In this document: positions 24,499 through 34,301 of the stretch, piece by piece
How positions within the stretch are numbered: position 1 is the stretch's first letter
Layout: every line of letters starts with the position of its first letter
DNA from: Pseudonocardia endophytica
Lineage (GTDB): Bacteria > Actinomycetota > Actinomycetes > Mycobacteriales > Pseudonocardiaceae
NCBI RefSeq assembly: GCF_004339565.1
Contig: NZ_SMFZ01000001.1
Span: forward strand, 3,224,001-3,288,000
Direction of reading: 5' to 3'
Length of the DNA stretch: 64,000 bases
Notes under the pieces: model-generated
The model's database searches: none
What the model was told of the DNA's origin: nothing
The model's input: only the letters and a program-made list of their open reading frames with translations
Made by a program: the position numbers and the translations under genes

Positions 24499-24975
24499 GT
24501 GATCGATGTGAACAGCACCGGACGACGGCCGGACCGGTACGCGCTGCACCGCGGGCGGCACCTGCTCGGGACCGTGACGCTGGGGGCGCGGACGTCCGGA
24601 GGTGCGGTCGAGGTGGACGGTGTCGCCTACGAGGTCCGTGCCGGTACCGCCCGCGGCGCCTACGACCTGGTGGCCGCCGACGGGTCCGTGGCGGCCGCGG
24701 CGGAACGGGTGCACCGCAGGACCTGGTCGCTGCGGACCGCGGACGGCACCCGGTGGTTCCGACGCGACCGGCTCGGCGGCGCGGAGTCGCTCACCGGCGC
24801 CGACGGCCGCGCGCTCGGTCGCGTCACCCGCTCCCGCCTGCGGGGCGCAGCGGTCGACCTGCCCGGGCTGGACCTCCCGGTACAGGCGTTCGCCCTCACC
24901 CTGGTGCTGATGCGCCGTCGGCGGCGCAGGCGGGTCGCCACCAGGACCACGGCGGTCTCGGTGATCGGCCGGTGA
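24499..24975 (+). CDS. Hypothetical protein
   Basis: The 158-residue product (MIDVNSTGRRPDRYALHRGR...) is basic and beta-rich, with short repeated strand patterns (RTWSLRTADGTRWFRRDRLG, LTGADGRALGRVTRSRLR). This resembles the tubby/LURP-like small proteins often seen in actinobacteria. The C terminus has a hydrophobic stretch followed by a polyarginine run (LVLMRRRRRRRVATR). The family is not firmly recognised. It lies just upstream of the sensor kinase with 26 bases between, so the genes may be cotranscribed. Confidence 0.6.
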   Translation: MIDVNSTGRRPDRYALHRGRHLLGTVTLGARTSGGAVEVDGVAYEVRAGTARGAYDLVAADGSVAAAAERVHRRTWSLRTADGTRWFRRDRLGGAESLTGADGRALGRVTRSRLRGAAVDLPGLDLPVQAFALTLVLMRRRRRRRVATRTTAVSVIGR

Positions 24976-25001
24976 CGAGCGGCCGGTCTAGAGTGGCCGC
25001 C

Positions 25002-26213
25002 GTGCCGCTGTGGGAGCCCGGTGACTTCTCGGCCAGCCGGTGGCCGCAATGGGAGTCCTGGAAGGACGCCTCCCCGACCGGCCGTGGCGTCACCCGGGAC
25101 CGGGTGGTCCGCCTGGCCGTGACCGGCGTCGCCCTGGCCGGACTGGCGCCACGCATGGTCGAGAGCGCCTCCGGGGATCGCGACCCGGTCGTCGTCGCCG
25201 TCCTGCTCGCCGCGGGCGTCGGCTACGGGGCGGGCTGCGTGTTGGCCGCCTGGTCCGGACCGTTTCGCCCGCACCGTGAGCGGGCGCTGCTCGTCGCCGC
25301 GCTGGTCGTGCTCGCGGTCCTGCCTGCGCTGGTACTGGGGTCCCCCTCCCATCTCACCGACAGCACGTTCGCCATCGCCGCCGCGTTCATGCTGTTGCCG
25401 CTGCGGTACTCGGCGGCGATCGGGGCCGCGCTGGTTTCCTGGCAGGTCGGCTGGATGTGGGTGACCGGTCGCTTCGACCCGGTCGCCGTGGCGACACTGG
25501 TCGGGGTCGGCACGATCCTGTGCACGGTGTTCGCACTGCTGTTCACGATCGGCCACCTGCGGGCCGCCCGCGAGCAGGTGCGCCGCATGGCCGTGTCCGG
25601 TGAACGGGAGCGCGTCGCGAGGGACCTGCACGACGTGCTCGGGCACAGTCTCTCGACGATGACGGTCAAGGCCGGCCTGGCGCGCCGGCTGCTCGAGTCG
25701 GCGGGCGACGTACCGGCGGCCGTCGACGAGATCCGTGCGGTCGAGGACCTGTCCCGGCAGGCGCTGTCCGACATCCGGGCCACGGTCTCGGACTACCGCA
25801 CCGTCACGCTGGCCACCGAGATCGCCGGGGCGCGGGTGGCGCTGACGGCCTCCGGCATCCGAGCGGATCTGCCGGTGGCCGTCGACGACATCGACGCCGG
25901 GCTGAGGGTGGTGTTCGGCTACGTCGTGCGCGAGGCGGTCACCAACGTCATCCGGCACTCCGGGGCCACGAACTGCACCGTCCGGCTCGACCACGACCGG
26001 GTGACGATCACCGACGACGGCGGCGGTGACGGCGCCGCGGAGCCGGGGCGAGGGAACGGCCTGTCCGGCCTGGCCGAACGCCTCGCCGCGGTCTCGGGCA
26101 CCGTGGAGCACGGGCGGCTGCCCGGAGGAGGGTTCCGGGTGACCGCGCACGTGCCGTCACCACCGACGGCGGGGCTGCGCCGCGGCGCAGCGGACTCCGA
26201 GCCCGTCCCGTGA
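25002..26213 (+). CDS. NarL/DesK-type sensor histidine kinase
   Basis: The 403-residue membrane kinase has five or six helices in residues 30-190 and then the HisKA_3 dimerisation domain with ERERVARDLHDVLGHSLSTM; the phospho-accepting histidine is in DLHD. The HATPase part shows the N box REAVTNVIRHSGATNC and G boxes ITDDGGGDG and GNGLSGLAERL. It would phosphorylate the response regulator encoded next, whose GTG overlaps its stop by 4 bases. The signal is unknown. The GTG at 25002 was chosen because the cytoplasmic N terminus VPLWEPGDF begins there. Confidence 0.88.
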   Translation: MPLWEPGDFSASRWPQWESWKDASPTGRGVTRDRVVRLAVTGVALAGLAPRMVESASGDRDPVVVAVLLAAGVGYGAGCVLAAWSGPFRPHRERALLVAALVVLAVLPALVLGSPSHLTDSTFAIAAAFMLLPLRYSAAIGAALVSWQVGWMWVTGRFDPVAVATLVGVGTILCTVFALLFTIGHLRAAREQVRRMAVSGERERVARDLHDVLGHSLSTMTVKAGLARRLLESAGDVPAAVDEIRAVEDLSRQALSDIRATVSDYRTVTLATEIAGARVALTASGIRADLPVAVDDIDAGLRVVFGYVVREAVTNVIRHSGATNCTVRLDHDRVTITDDGGGDGAAEPGRGNGLSGLAERLAAVSGTVEHGRLPGGGFRVTAHVPSPPTAGLRRGAADSEPVP

Positions 26214-26815
26214 TCCGGGTCCTGATCGCCGACGACCAGGCGCTCGTGCGCGGCGCCATGGCCTCGCTGCTGCGGCTGGAGCGCGACATCACGGTGGTCG
26301 CCGAGGTGGGATCGGGGACCGAGGTGGTGGAGGCCGCCGAGCGGACCGCACCCGAGGTCGCGCTGCTCGACGTGCAGATGCCCGGATCCGACGGCCTCAC
26401 CGTGGCCGCCGAGCTGCATCGACGGCTGCCGGCCTGCCGTGTGGTCATCTGCACCACGTTCGCCAGGCCCGGCTACCTGGCGCGGGCGATGGCCGCGGGC
26501 GCGGCCGGGTTCGTCGTCAAGGACTCCCCGCCGGAAGCCCTCGTGGACGCCGTCCGCCGGGTGCACGGAGGGCTCCGCGTGGTCGACCCTGCGCTGGCCG
26601 CCGAGTCCCTGACGACCGGCTCCAACCCGCTCACCGAGCGTGAACGCGACGTGCTGCGCGCGGCCGCCGACGGCGGAACGGTCGTCGACATCGCCCGCTC
26701 GGTGCACCTGTCGCAGGGAACCGTGCGCAACCATCTGTCGGCGGCGATGGCCAAGACCGGTGCGCGGACCAGGGCGGAGGCGAGCAGGCTGGCCGAGGAG
26801 AACGGCTGGCTGTGA
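26210..26815 (+). CDS. NarL/FixJ-family response regulator
   Basis: The 201-residue protein has a receiver domain with IADDQALVRGAM (acidic pocket), the phospho-acceptor Asp in VALLDVQMPGSDGL, Thr in VVICTTFARPGY and Lys in GFVVKDSPPEAL. A LuxR-type helix-turn-helix follows (LTERERDVLRAAADGGTVVD, then IARSVHLSQGTVRNHLSAAM). It pairs with the kinase through a 4-base overlap. Its targets cannot be inferred from the window. Confidence 0.9.
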   Translation: MIRVLIADDQALVRGAMASLLRLERDITVVAEVGSGTEVVEAAERTAPEVALLDVQMPGSDGLTVAAELHRRLPACRVVICTTFARPGYLARAMAAGAAGFVVKDSPPEALVDAVRRVHGGLRVVDPALAAESLTTGSNPLTERERDVLRAAADGGTVVDIARSVHLSQGTVRNHLSAAMAKTGARTRAEASRLAEENGWL

Positions 26816-26861
26816 GCGGGTGCCGGTGTCGGGCGCCCGGAGCGGGACGTCCGGAACCCGG

Positions 26862-27788
26862 TCACGGACCGGGCTCGGGCCCGACCGGGTTCCCGCCGGT
26901 CGCCAGCACCGCCCGCACGCGGCCGGCGCGCTCGTCGTCCCACTCGACGTCCGGGTCGTCCTCCAGCGCGGCCAGGACGAGATCGGCGACGCCGAGCGCG
27001 GCGAGCGTCCACTCGGCGTCGGGCCCGCCCACCCCGGCCGTGATCCGACGGTCGGCGAGCTCGGGCTGGGCGAGCGACTTCACGACCATCCCGCGCATGA
27101 GCGCGTTCGCCAGGTGCGCGAGCGCGTCCCAGCCCGCGTCCCGGCGGGCGGGGCGCATCGCGAGCAGACGGCCGACGGCCTCGTGGTTGCGCGAGATCCG
27201 GCTGGTCAGCGTGCGCTCGGACCCGGCCAGCGCCTCGCCCACCCGGTCCCGCAGCTCGCCGCCCGGCATCCCGATGAACGTGACGGTCAGCGCGAGGTAG
27301 GTCCGCCACTGCCGGGAGCCGACGATGTGCCGGAAGTCCTGCTCGGCCGTCTCCCGGACGATCTCGGCGAGTGTCCGGCGCCTGCCCTCCGGCGTGCCCA
27401 GGTCGTCGAACCGCTCGTCGAGGACGCGCCGGATCGTCATACCTGCCTGCGACGATCCGGTGTCGGCGATCGGTGCCTGGCCGCGGGAGAGCTCGAGCAG
27501 CAGGTCGCCGAGGAACTCGCCCTTCGACGGCCACTTCCGGTAGACCGCGCTGCGCGAGACGCCCGCCTCACGGATCACGTCCTCGAGGCGGATGTGGTCC
27601 AGGCTGACCGTCAGGCCCGCCTCCGCGACGGCGTCGGCGGCCGTCTCGAGCATCCGCCGCTCCGTCTCGGCGTCGGACATCCTGCGACGACGGGGCCTGC
27701 CGGGACCGTCGGCGAACAGGCCGCCCGCGTTGGTCGGGGACGAACCCCGAGGAACACCAGGGTCCGCGTCGCCGCATCCGTGTTGCAT
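26862..27788 (-). CDS. TetR/AcrR-family transcriptional regulator
   Basis: The 308-residue protein is long for TetR. It has a 40-residue Gly/Arg-rich leader, then the DNA-binding domain (ETAADAVAEAGLTVSLDHIR, then LEDVIREAGVSRSAVYRKWP) and a helical ligand domain. The ATG at 27788 has AGAAGG upstream; an ATG at 27809 lies within the operator region and a later ATG (MSDAETERR) would remove the leader. It is divergent from a small membrane protein, with palindromes between, so it probably represses itself and that gene. Confidence 0.8.
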   Translation of the reverse strand: MQHGCGDADPGVPRGSSPTNAGGLFADGPGRPRRRRMSDAETERRMLETAADAVAEAGLTVSLDHIRLEDVIREAGVSRSAVYRKWPSKGEFLGDLLLELSRGQAPIADTGSSQAGMTIRRVLDERFDDLGTPEGRRRTLAEIVRETAEQDFRHIVGSRQWRTYLALTVTFIGMPGGELRDRVGEALAGSERTLTSRISRNHEAVGRLLAMRPARRDAGWDALAHLANALMRGMVVKSLAQPELADRRITAGVGGPDAEWTLAALGVADLVLAALEDDPDVEWDDERAGRVRAVLATGGNPVGPEPGP

Positions 27789-27802
27789 CGCGCGCCTTCT
27801 AA

Positions 27803-27841
27803 CAGACATAGTGTTTCAAGTTTCAGACATCGTGTCTGAAC
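27803..27841. promoter_or_regulatory. Operator for the TetR/membrane-protein divergon
   Basis: A palindrome TCAGACA-TCG-TGTCTGA (about 27823-27839) follows a related half-degenerate copy, CAGACATAGTGTTTC (from 27803). Both lie between the divergent starts, a usual TetR operator arrangement. Confidence 0.65.
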
Positions 27842-27863
27842 GTCCCCATCATAGGAGAACGAC

Positions 27864-28307
27864 ATGTCCACGACTATCGAGACCCGTCGCTCCGCCGCGA
27901 CGACCACGCTGTGGGCGGGGCTGGGCGCCAGCCTGGTGAGCGCCGCCGCGGTGCTGGTCGACCAGGCGACCGTCGGGTCGATCCACGCACGGCTCGCCGA
28001 GGTCTACGCCGGCTACGACGTCCCGTGGCAGGACTCCGAGTCGTTCCTGGTCACGTGGCTGCTGGCGGTGGGCCTGCTCGGCACCGTCGGCTGGCTCGCG
28101 ACGCTGCGGGGTGCGACAAGGGGACGGCGCTGGACCGCCCCGACGGCGACGGTCCTGTTCCTGCTCGGGCTCGGCGCCGCGGGGTTCGACATGGTCGCCG
28201 CCGAGTACGGCCGCACGCTGTTCCCGACCTGGATCACGGCGCTGGGCCTGCTGCCGGTCGTGGTCGGCGCCGTCGCGACGGTGTTGCTGTGGCGGGAGCG
28301 ACGCTAG
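27864..28307 (+). CDS. Four-helix membrane protein
   Basis: The 147-residue protein has four predicted membrane helices (about 17-35, 64-82, 93-110 and 123-142) and a short basic N terminus. It is not assigned to a family with confidence; composition and size resemble small integral membrane proteins controlled by TetR regulators. AGGAGA precedes the ATG. It is divergent from TetR across palindromes, and its stop overlaps the arsC stop by 4 bases. Confidence 0.7.
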   Translation: MSTTIETRRSAATTTLWAGLGASLVSAAAVLVDQATVGSIHARLAEVYAGYDVPWQDSESFLVTWLLAVGLLGTVGWLATLRGATRGRRWTAPTATVLFLLGLGAAGFDMVAAEYGRTLFPTWITALGLLPVVVGAVATVLLWRERR

Positions 28308-28645
28308 GACAGCAGCCCCAGCACCTGCTCCGGCGGGCGTCCGAGAGCGGCGCGGCCGCCGTCGCACACGATCGGGCGCTCGACCAGGACCGGGTTCGCG
28401 GCCAGCGCGTCGAGCAGGGTGTCCCGGTCGGCGCCCTTCAGACCCAGCTCGCGGAACCGGGCCTCGCCGGTGCGAGTGATCGCCAGCGGGTCGTCCGTGC
28501 CGAGCGCGGCGAGCACGGCCTCCAGCTCGGCACGGGTCGGCGGGTCGTCCAGGTAGCGACGCACGGTCGGCTCGACCCCGTTCGACTGCAGCAGCGCGAG
28601 CGTCGCGCGGCTCTTCGAGCAGCGCGGGTTGTGCCAGATCTCCAC
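28304..28645 (-). CDS. arsC: Arsenate reductase (glutaredoxin-type, ArsC)
   Basis: The 113-residue protein matches ArsC/Spx-family arsenate reductases of the glutaredoxin type: MEIWHNPRCSKSRATLALLQ with the catalytic Cys in PRCSKS, conserved RRYLDDPPTRAEL, and the arginine motif NPVLVERPIVCDGG. It would reduce arsenate to arsenite using glutathione- or mycoredoxin-type thiols. No arsR or arsenite exporter is next to it, so it may act alone. It lies 9 bases after the FucP-like gene. Confidence 0.88.
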   Translation of the reverse strand: MEIWHNPRCSKSRATLALLQSNGVEPTVRRYLDDPPTRAELEAVLAALGTDDPLAITRTGEARFRELGLKGADRDTLLDALAANPVLVERPIVCDGGRAALGRPPEQVLGLLS

Positions 28646-28654
28646 CCGGGCAGC

Positions 28655-29995
28655 CTAGGACTGCGATGCGGACTCGGTGGTGCGCGCGTCCTCGACGCCC
28701 TGTCGCAGGTTGCTGCGGAAGTACAGCAGGATGCCCAGGAAGCACGCGGCCGAGACGACGAACGACATCTGCAGCGATCCGAGCAGGTCCGACACACCTC
28801 CCTGGATCACCGGCACGACGGCACCTCCGACGATCGCCATCACGAGGATCGCCCCGCCGGTCTCCTGGTAGCGCTTGTCGTCGATCGTGTCGAGCGTCTG
28901 GCCGAAGATGGTCGGCCAGCCCGGCCCCATCAGCAGGTTCGACGCGACGACCAGCCAGATCGCGGGCCCGGACGGGCCGAACGCGGCGACGAGCAGCAGC
29001 ACCGCCCCGATGCCGCAGTAGGCGATCAGCACCCGCGCGGCGGAGAACCGTGCGATCAGGACGTTCGCCACGAACTTGCCACCGAGGAAGCAGCAGAACC
29101 CGACGATCATGTAGTTCGTCGCCTCGCGCTCGTTCATCCCCGGGTAGAGGTCCAGCGCGAGCCGGATCGTGAACGACCACACGGCGGTCTGCATCCCGAC
29201 GTAGAGGAACTGGGCGACGATCCCCTTGCGGTACTGCCGGTTGCGGCCGAGGTGGCGCAACGTCTCGGCCAGCCCCGCCTGAGGCGTCGCACCGTCCTCG
29301 GCGGGCTTGGCGGACGGGTACCGCGTCACGAGGAACAGCACCAGCAGGCAGACGAGCACGACCAGGATGTACTTGTACGGCAGCAGCGTGTTCTGCAGCA
29401 GGTCCTGGCCGAGCGCGAGCTTCGCCTCCGGGGTCGGCGCCGCGTCCATCTGGGCCTGGATCGAGTCCCCGGTGCCGAAGATCAGGTACTTGCCGAGCAC
29501 GACCCCGGCCAGGTTGCCGATCGGGGTGAACGTCTGCGAGATGTTCAGCCGCAGCGTCGCCGACGACCGTGGGCCGAGCATCGACGAGTAGGTGTTCGCG
29601 CTCGTCTCCAGGAAGCTCAGGCCGATCGCGATGGCGAAGATGCAGAACAGGAACATCCCGTACGTCGCGAGCGTGCTGGCCGGGAAGAACAGCCCGCACC
29701 CGACGATGTACACGGACAGCCCGATCAACACGCCGACCTTGTAGGACGTCCGTCGGATGATCCGCGACGCGGGGATGGCGATCAGGAAGTAGCCGCCGTA
29801 GAACGCCGACTGGACGAACGCCGTCGCCGCGTCGGACAGCGTGAAGACGTGCTTGAACTGCGTGATGAGGATGTCGTTGAGCCCGGCGGCCGCGCCCCAC
29901 ATCGGGAACAGCAGCGACAGCAGCACGAACTGGAAGTACGGGATCCGGTCGAGATAGCCGGAGTCCAGTTGCCGTGCCGGGTTCCTGATCAGCAT
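28655..29995 (-). CDS. FucP-like sugar MFS transporter
   Basis: The 446-residue protein has 12 predicted membrane segments and belongs to the L-fucose/proton symporter branch of the major facilitator superfamily. Typical family segments are FPMWGAAAGLNDILITQFKH, ETSANTYSSMLGPRSSATLR, LNISQTFTPIGNLAGVVLGK and GPGWPTIFGQTLDTIDDKRY. It imports a sugar with protons; fucose, glucose and galactose are all known for the family. The ATG at 29995 begins MLIRNPARQLDSGYLDRIPY. No sugar kinase or isomerase is nearby. Confidence 0.85.
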   Translation of the reverse strand: MLIRNPARQLDSGYLDRIPYFQFVLLSLLFPMWGAAAGLNDILITQFKHVFTLSDAATAFVQSAFYGGYFLIAIPASRIIRRTSYKVGVLIGLSVYIVGCGLFFPASTLATYGMFLFCIFAIAIGLSFLETSANTYSSMLGPRSSATLRLNISQTFTPIGNLAGVVLGKYLIFGTGDSIQAQMDAAPTPEAKLALGQDLLQNTLLPYKYILVVLVCLLVLFLVTRYPSAKPAEDGATPQAGLAETLRHLGRNRQYRKGIVAQFLYVGMQTAVWSFTIRLALDLYPGMNEREATNYMIVGFCCFLGGKFVANVLIARFSAARVLIAYCGIGAVLLLVAAFGPSGPAIWLVVASNLLMGPGWPTIFGQTLDTIDDKRYQETGGAILVMAIVGGAVVPVIQGGVSDLLGSLQMSFVVSAACFLGILLYFRSNLRQGVEDARTTESASQS

Positions 29996-30078
29996 CCCGC
30001 ACGCTCCCCCGGGGTGACGACGTTGTCGTCGCGCAACGTAACCCGGGAACGAGACCCGCGTCACGGCCCGGTACGACG

Positions 30079-30123
30079 ACGGCCCCGGCACCGGCGGATC
30101 GTCCGCCGGCACCGGGGCCGTTC
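30079..30123. terminator. Terminator downstream of the catalase gene
   Basis: The strong hairpin ACGGCCCCGGCACCGGCGG...CCGCCGGCACCGGGGCCGT spans the gap between the catalase stop and the FucP-like promoter, ending transcription from the right. Confidence 0.75.
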
Positions 30124-30134
30124 GTGACCGGTGG

Positions 30135-31592
30135 TCAGGAACCGCTTCGGACGGCCTGCTCGATCCGGTCGCCGAGGTCCTTGTCGACGTTGCGCCAGTA
30201 CTCGAACGCACGCTGCAGGATCGGCTCGGACACGCCGTCGAGCAGGTGGCCGGACACGTTGTTCACGAACCGCTCGCGGGCCGCGTCGTCCCATACGTCG
30301 CGCACCATCGTCGTGGCCTGGCCGAAGTCGTCGTCCTCGGGGCGCAGGGCGTAGGCCGAGCGCACCATGTCGCCGTCGGCGTGCCAGAGCGCCTCCGCGA
30401 CGCGCGACGGGTCGGCCTGCGGCCCGCCGTAGGAGTTCGGGGCGTAGATCGGATCACGGGTGTTCGTGATCCGCATGTTCCCGTCCTTCTGGTAGTTGTT
30501 CACCTCTGCGTTCTGCACGGAGTTGACCGGGATCTGCTTGTAGTTGACCCCGAGCCGGGCGCGGTGCGCGTCGGCGTAGGAGAACCCGCGGGCCAGCAGC
30601 ATCTTGTCCGGGGACAGGCCGGTGCCGGGGACCAGGTTGTTCGGCTCGAACGCCGCCTGCTCCATCTCCGCGTGGTAGTCCTCGACGTTCCGGTCCAGCG
30701 TCAGCTTCCCGACCTTCTGCAGCGGGTAGTCGTCGTGCGGCCAGACCTTCGTCAGGTCGAACGGGTTGAACCGGTAGGTCTTCGCGTCGGAGAACGGCAT
30801 GACCTGCACGTGGAGGGTCCAGGACGGGAAGTCGCCGGCCTCGATCGTGTTGTACAGGTCGGCCTGGTGGTAGTCCGGGTCGGAACCGGCCAGCGTGTCC
30901 GCCTCCTCCTGGGTCAGGCACTCGACGCCCTGGTCGGTCTTGAAGTGGTACTTGACCCAGAACATCTCGCCGTCGGCGTTGATCCAGCTGTAGGTGTGGC
31001 TGGAGTAGCCGTTCATGTGCCGCCAGGTCTTCGGGATGCCCCGGTCGCCCATCAGCCAGGTGACCTGGTGCGCCGACTCGGGCGACAGCGTCCAGAAGTC
31101 CCACTGCATGTCGTGGTCGCGCAGGTTGTTCGCGACCCGCCGCTTCTGGCTGCGGATGAAGTGCTGGAACTTCATCGGGTCCCGGACGAAGAACACCGGG
31201 GTGTTGTTCCCGACCATGTCCCAGTTGCCCTCGGTCGTCCACAGCTTCAACGAGAAGCCGCGCGGGTCGCGCCAGGTGTCGGGGCTGCCCCGCTCGCCGG
31301 CGACCGTGGAGAACCGGATGACGCCGCGCGTCTCGACGCCCGGCTGCAGGAACGCCGCCTTCGTGTAGCGGCTGACGTCCTCGGTGGTCTCGAACTTCAG
31401 AAACGCGCCGCCGCCCTTGGCGTGCGGCTGGCGCTCCGGGATGCGCTCCCGGTTGAAGTTCGCCATCTGCTCGATCAGGTAGTGATCGTTGAGCAGGAGC
31501 GGACCGTCCGGGCCGATGGTCAGCGAGTGCTCGTCGCTGGCGATCGGGCTGCCGGAGTCGGTCGTGGTCGGCTTGGACTGCGACGTCGTCAC
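30135..31592 (-). CDS. katA: Monofunctional heme catalase
   Basis: The 485-residue enzyme is a clade-3-size catalase that splits hydrogen peroxide. Visible motifs are the distal histidine region [20 protein letters not shown], distal Asn in [20 protein letters not shown], and the proximal heme-ligand motif around [17 protein letters not shown] (family R-x-F-x-Y). The usual VVHAKGAGA is QPHAKGGGA here, with His kept. AGGAGG precedes the GTG at 31592. No regulator of the OxyR or Fur type is adjacent. The divergent MFS gene shares its upstream region. Confidence 0.92.
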   Translation of the reverse strand: MTTSQSKPTTTDSGSPIASDEHSLTIGPDGPLLLNDHYLIEQMANFNRERIPERQPHAKGGGAFLKFETTEDVSRYTKAAFLQPGVETRGVIRFSTVAGERGSPDTWRDPRGFSLKLWTTEGNWDMVGNNTPVFFVRDPMKFQHFIRSQKRRVANNLRDHDMQWDFWTLSPESAHQVTWLMGDRGIPKTWRHMNGYSSHTYSWINADGEMFWVKYHFKTDQGVECLTQEEADTLAGSDPDYHQADLYNTIEAGDFPSWTLHVQVMPFSDAKTYRFNPFDLTKVWPHDDYPLQKVGKLTLDRNVEDYHAEMEQAAFEPNNLVPGTGLSPDKMLLARGFSYADAHRARLGVNYKQIPVNSVQNAEVNNYQKDGNMRITNTRDPIYAPNSYGGPQADPSRVAEALWHADGDMVRSAYALRPEDDDFGQATTMVRDVWDDAARERFVNNVSGHLLDGVSEPILQRAFEYWRNVDKDLGDRIEQAVRSGS

Positions 31593-31698
31593 TGCCGCGC
31601 CTCCTCGTGAGAACTCGTGGTGGGTACCCGCGTGTACCCGCTCGACGGCAGGGAATGCGTGGTGACGTCCACGATCTCCGTCGCGGGAGTCGACCGCC

Positions 31699-32919
31699 GT
31701 GGGTGACGATGCGACCGTGACGACGACCGGCCGGGCTCCCGCGGAATCCGGGCTCGCCGCGTACCGGGACGTGTTGCGACTGCCCGGCGTCGGCGCGGTG
31801 ACCGCGCTGTCGTTCGGCGCCCGGATCCCGGCCACGGCCGTCGGCGTCACGGTCACGCTGCACGTCGTGCTCACGCTCGGGCACGGGTTCGCCGCCGCGG
31901 GGCTGGTCGCGGCCGCGATCACGACCGGCATGGCCGTCGGCGCACCGGTGCTGGGGATCGTGGTCGACCGGTTCGGGCTGCGTCCCGCCGTCCTGGTCAG
32001 CCTCGTCGTGAGCGGCGTGTTCTGGACGGTCGCGCCGCTGCTGAGCTACACGTGGTTGCTGGTCGCGGCTCTCGCGGGCGGTGTGTTCGCGCTCCCGGTG
32101 TTCTCCCTGACCCGCCAGATACTGGCCGCCGCCGTGCCGGAGGGTCGTCGCAGGCCCGCGTTCGCGCTGGACTCGATGTCGGTCGAGATGTCCTACATGA
32201 CCGGGCCCGCGCTGGGTTCGCTGCTGACGCTGGTGCTCGGCAGCACCGTCACGATGCGGTCGATCGGCGCCGGGTTCGTGCTGGTCGCCGTCGCACTCCT
32301 GGTGCTCGACCCGCCCGTGTCGGCGGCCCGGTCGGGACCCCGCCCGCCTCGTCCACCGGTCCGCGAGTGGCTGCGCGCACCGCTGGTCGGGGCGCTGCTC
32401 GCGGTCGCCGCCGCGATCGTCGCGATCATGGGCACCGAACTCGCGTTCATCGCCGCGCTGACCCGCGGCGGCGAGGCCTGGGCGATCGCCGTGGTCAACG
32501 CCGTGTGGTGCGTCGCGTCGCTCGTCGGCGGTTTCCTCTACGGCGCGGCGCGGCGCGACGTCCGGTTGCCGGCCCTCCTGGCGGCGCTCGGCGTGGCGAC
32601 GCTGCCGGCCGCGCTCGGCGGCCCGTGGTGGACGTTCGCCCTGCTCCTGATCGCCGCGGGCCTGTGCACCGCTCCGACGCTGGCCGCGGGCAGCAACGCG
32701 GTGGCCGACCTGGCATCCGACCGGGTGCGTGGGGTCGTCGCCGGGCTGCAGGGGTCCGCGACGACGGCCGGCATGGCGATCGCGACGCCGCTGTCCGGTG
32801 TGCTCGTCGACGCCGCGTCACCGGCCGTCGCGATCGTCGTGTGTGGCGCCGTGGCTCTCGTCGTCGCCGGCGTGTCGGCTGTCCTGATGCGCAGCGCACA
32901 GGGGTCGACCGTTCCCTGA
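31699..32919 (+). CDS. MFS transporter
   Basis: The 406-residue protein has 12 membrane helices and major facilitator signatures: [20 protein letters not shown] between helices 2 and 3, and a central loop at about 205-225 ([19 protein letters not shown]). It resembles drug/proton antiporters of unknown substrate. It begins at a GTG after the divergent catalase promoter. A coding stop at 32919 is followed after 66 bases by the endonuclease-like gene. Confidence 0.82.
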   Translation: MGDDATVTTTGRAPAESGLAAYRDVLRLPGVGAVTALSFGARIPATAVGVTVTLHVVLTLGHGFAAAGLVAAAITTGMAVGAPVLGIVVDRFGLRPAVLVSLVVSGVFWTVAPLLSYTWLLVAALAGGVFALPVFSLTRQILAAAVPEGRRRPAFALDSMSVEMSYMTGPALGSLLTLVLGSTVTMRSIGAGFVLVAVALLVLDPPVSAARSGPRPPRPPVREWLRAPLVGALLAVAAAIVAIMGTELAFIAALTRGGEAWAIAVVNAVWCVASLVGGFLYGAARRDVRLPALLAALGVATLPAALGGPWWTFALLLIAAGLCTAPTLAAGSNAVADLASDRVRGVVAGLQGSATTAGMAIATPLSGVLVDAASPAVAIVVCGAVALVVAGVSAVLMRSAQGSTVP

Positions 32920-32985
32920 GAAGATCCACAGACGGCTGGCGCAAGCTCCGGTCGGGAGCCGGGTTCGCGGGCAGACTGGAGTGCG

Positions 32986-34002
32986 ATGAGCGCTCCTCCC
33001 CGGCCCGACGCGGACGCCCGCCAGAACCACCCCGCCCGACGGCGGGGCGGGCCGCTGCGCTGGCTGGCCGCGCTGCTGCTCACCGCGCTCGCCGCGATCG
33101 CCGTGGTGCCCGACCTGCTGTTCGGGATGGACCGGTTCGCGCCGTTCGTGCAGCTGAACGCGTTCCGGCCGATGGCACTCGCCGCGCTGGTCGTCGTCGT
33201 GGTCGTGTTCGCGCTGGTCACCGTGTTCCGACGACGGGTGTGGCCGATCACCGCCGGTCTCGCGCTGGTGGCGGTGGCCGGAGCGTCGATGGTCCTGCCC
33301 CGCGCGGTCGCGGACCCTCCGACGGCCGTCGGCGCACCGCTGACCGTGCTCTCCCTGAACGTCTACGAGGGCAACGCCGACGTCGACTCGCTGGCCGCAC
33401 TCATCCGCTCGGAGCAGCCGGACGTCGTCGCGATCCCGGAGTCGGGGCAGCGCTTCCGTTCCGAGCTCGACCCGCTGATCGCACCACTCGGGTACCGCAG
33501 CGAGGCGTCGACGGCCTCGAACCGTCCCGACGTCGGCGGCGTCACGCTGGCCTGGTCGGACCGGCTCGGGGATCTCCGGATCCGGGTCGGCCAGTCCCGA
33601 CCCTTCCCGTACATCGAGGCGACCGGCGGTGGGCTCGGCGACCTGCGGTTCGCGGCCTACCACTCGGTCGCCCCGACCCGCGGCGCGACCGACGAATGGC
33701 GCGACGACCTGGAACTGCTGCGCCAGTGGTGCTCCGGCCCCACGCCCGCGGTCGTGGCCGGCGACTTCAACGCGACGCTGGACCACTCCGTCCTGCGCGA
33801 CGCGACCGCGGGGTGCGACGACGCCGCGTCCCGCACCGGAGAGGGCCTGACCGGCACCTGGCCGAACTGGGCCCCGCGGTGGCTCGGCCCGCAGATCGAC
33901 CACGTGTTCTCGACGAACGGCACCGACGCCGAGTCGTTCCGCGTCATCGACGTCCCTGGCACCGACCACCGCGCGATCCTGACGACGCTGCGGCGTCCCT
34001 GA
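32986..34002 (+). CDS. Membrane-anchored endonuclease/exonuclease/phosphatase-family protein
   Basis: The 338-residue protein has three N-terminal membrane helices (about 24-45, 57-78, 83-103) and a C-terminal EEP domain. Catalytic motifs are visible: LTVLSLNVYEGNADVD (Asn), DVVAIPESGQRF (Glu), VVAGDFNATLDHSVL (Asp/Asn), PQIDHVFS and VPGTDHRAIL (final Asp-His). The topology puts the enzyme domain outside the membrane. Such proteins (similar to Rv-type and YafD-like families) may cleave phosphodiesters of lipids or nucleic acids; the substrate is unknown. Confidence 0.85.
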   Translation: MSAPPRPDADARQNHPARRRGGPLRWLAALLLTALAAIAVVPDLLFGMDRFAPFVQLNAFRPMALAALVVVVVVFALVTVFRRRVWPITAGLALVAVAGASMVLPRAVADPPTAVGAPLTVLSLNVYEGNADVDSLAALIRSEQPDVVAIPESGQRFRSELDPLIAPLGYRSEASTASNRPDVGGVTLAWSDRLGDLRIRVGQSRPFPYIEATGGGLGDLRFAAYHSVAPTRGATDEWRDDLELLRQWCSGPTPAVVAGDFNATLDHSVLRDATAGCDDAASRTGEGLTGTWPNWAPRWLGPQIDHVFSTNGTDAESFRVIDVPGTDHRAILTTLRRP

Positions 34003-34004
34003 CG

Positions 34005-34208
34005 TCAGGTCCCGGTTGCCGCCAGGCCCTTGAGACCCGCGACGAACGTCGACCAGGCAGGCCGGGAACAGGACAACACGACCCCGGGGTCACGACTGTT
34101 CCGGAAACGGATCTCGATATCCGGGAACGCGACGGCGACGCAGCCACCACCGCCGGAGTACGTACTCGTCCGGAACGGCGGGTGGTCGAGTGGGCGATCG
34201 TCGGCCAC
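34005..34208 (-). CDS. DUF397 domain protein
   Basis: The 67-residue protein has the DUF397 pattern: PPFRTSTYSGGGGCVAVAFP, then IEIRFRNSRDPGVVLSCSRP and AWSTFVAGLKGL. DUF397 genes nearly always stand beside an XRE regulator with DUF5753, as here (the regulator stop is 93 bases away, same strand). The best studied pairs act as small activator/antagonist modules in streptomycete development. GTG at 34208 is used; longer frames upstream do not match the family. Confidence 0.85.
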   Translation of the reverse strand: MADDRPLDHPPFRTSTYSGGGGCVAVAFPDIEIRFRNSRDPGVVLSCSRPAWSTFVAGLKGLAATGT

Positions 34209-34301
34209 CGGCGCCGGCCTCCCTAGAGTCGGAACACCCGGGAGTGTATATCGCCAATCCCGCGAGTGAACACGACGCGACGCCACGCCACGCTCACTCC
34301 A

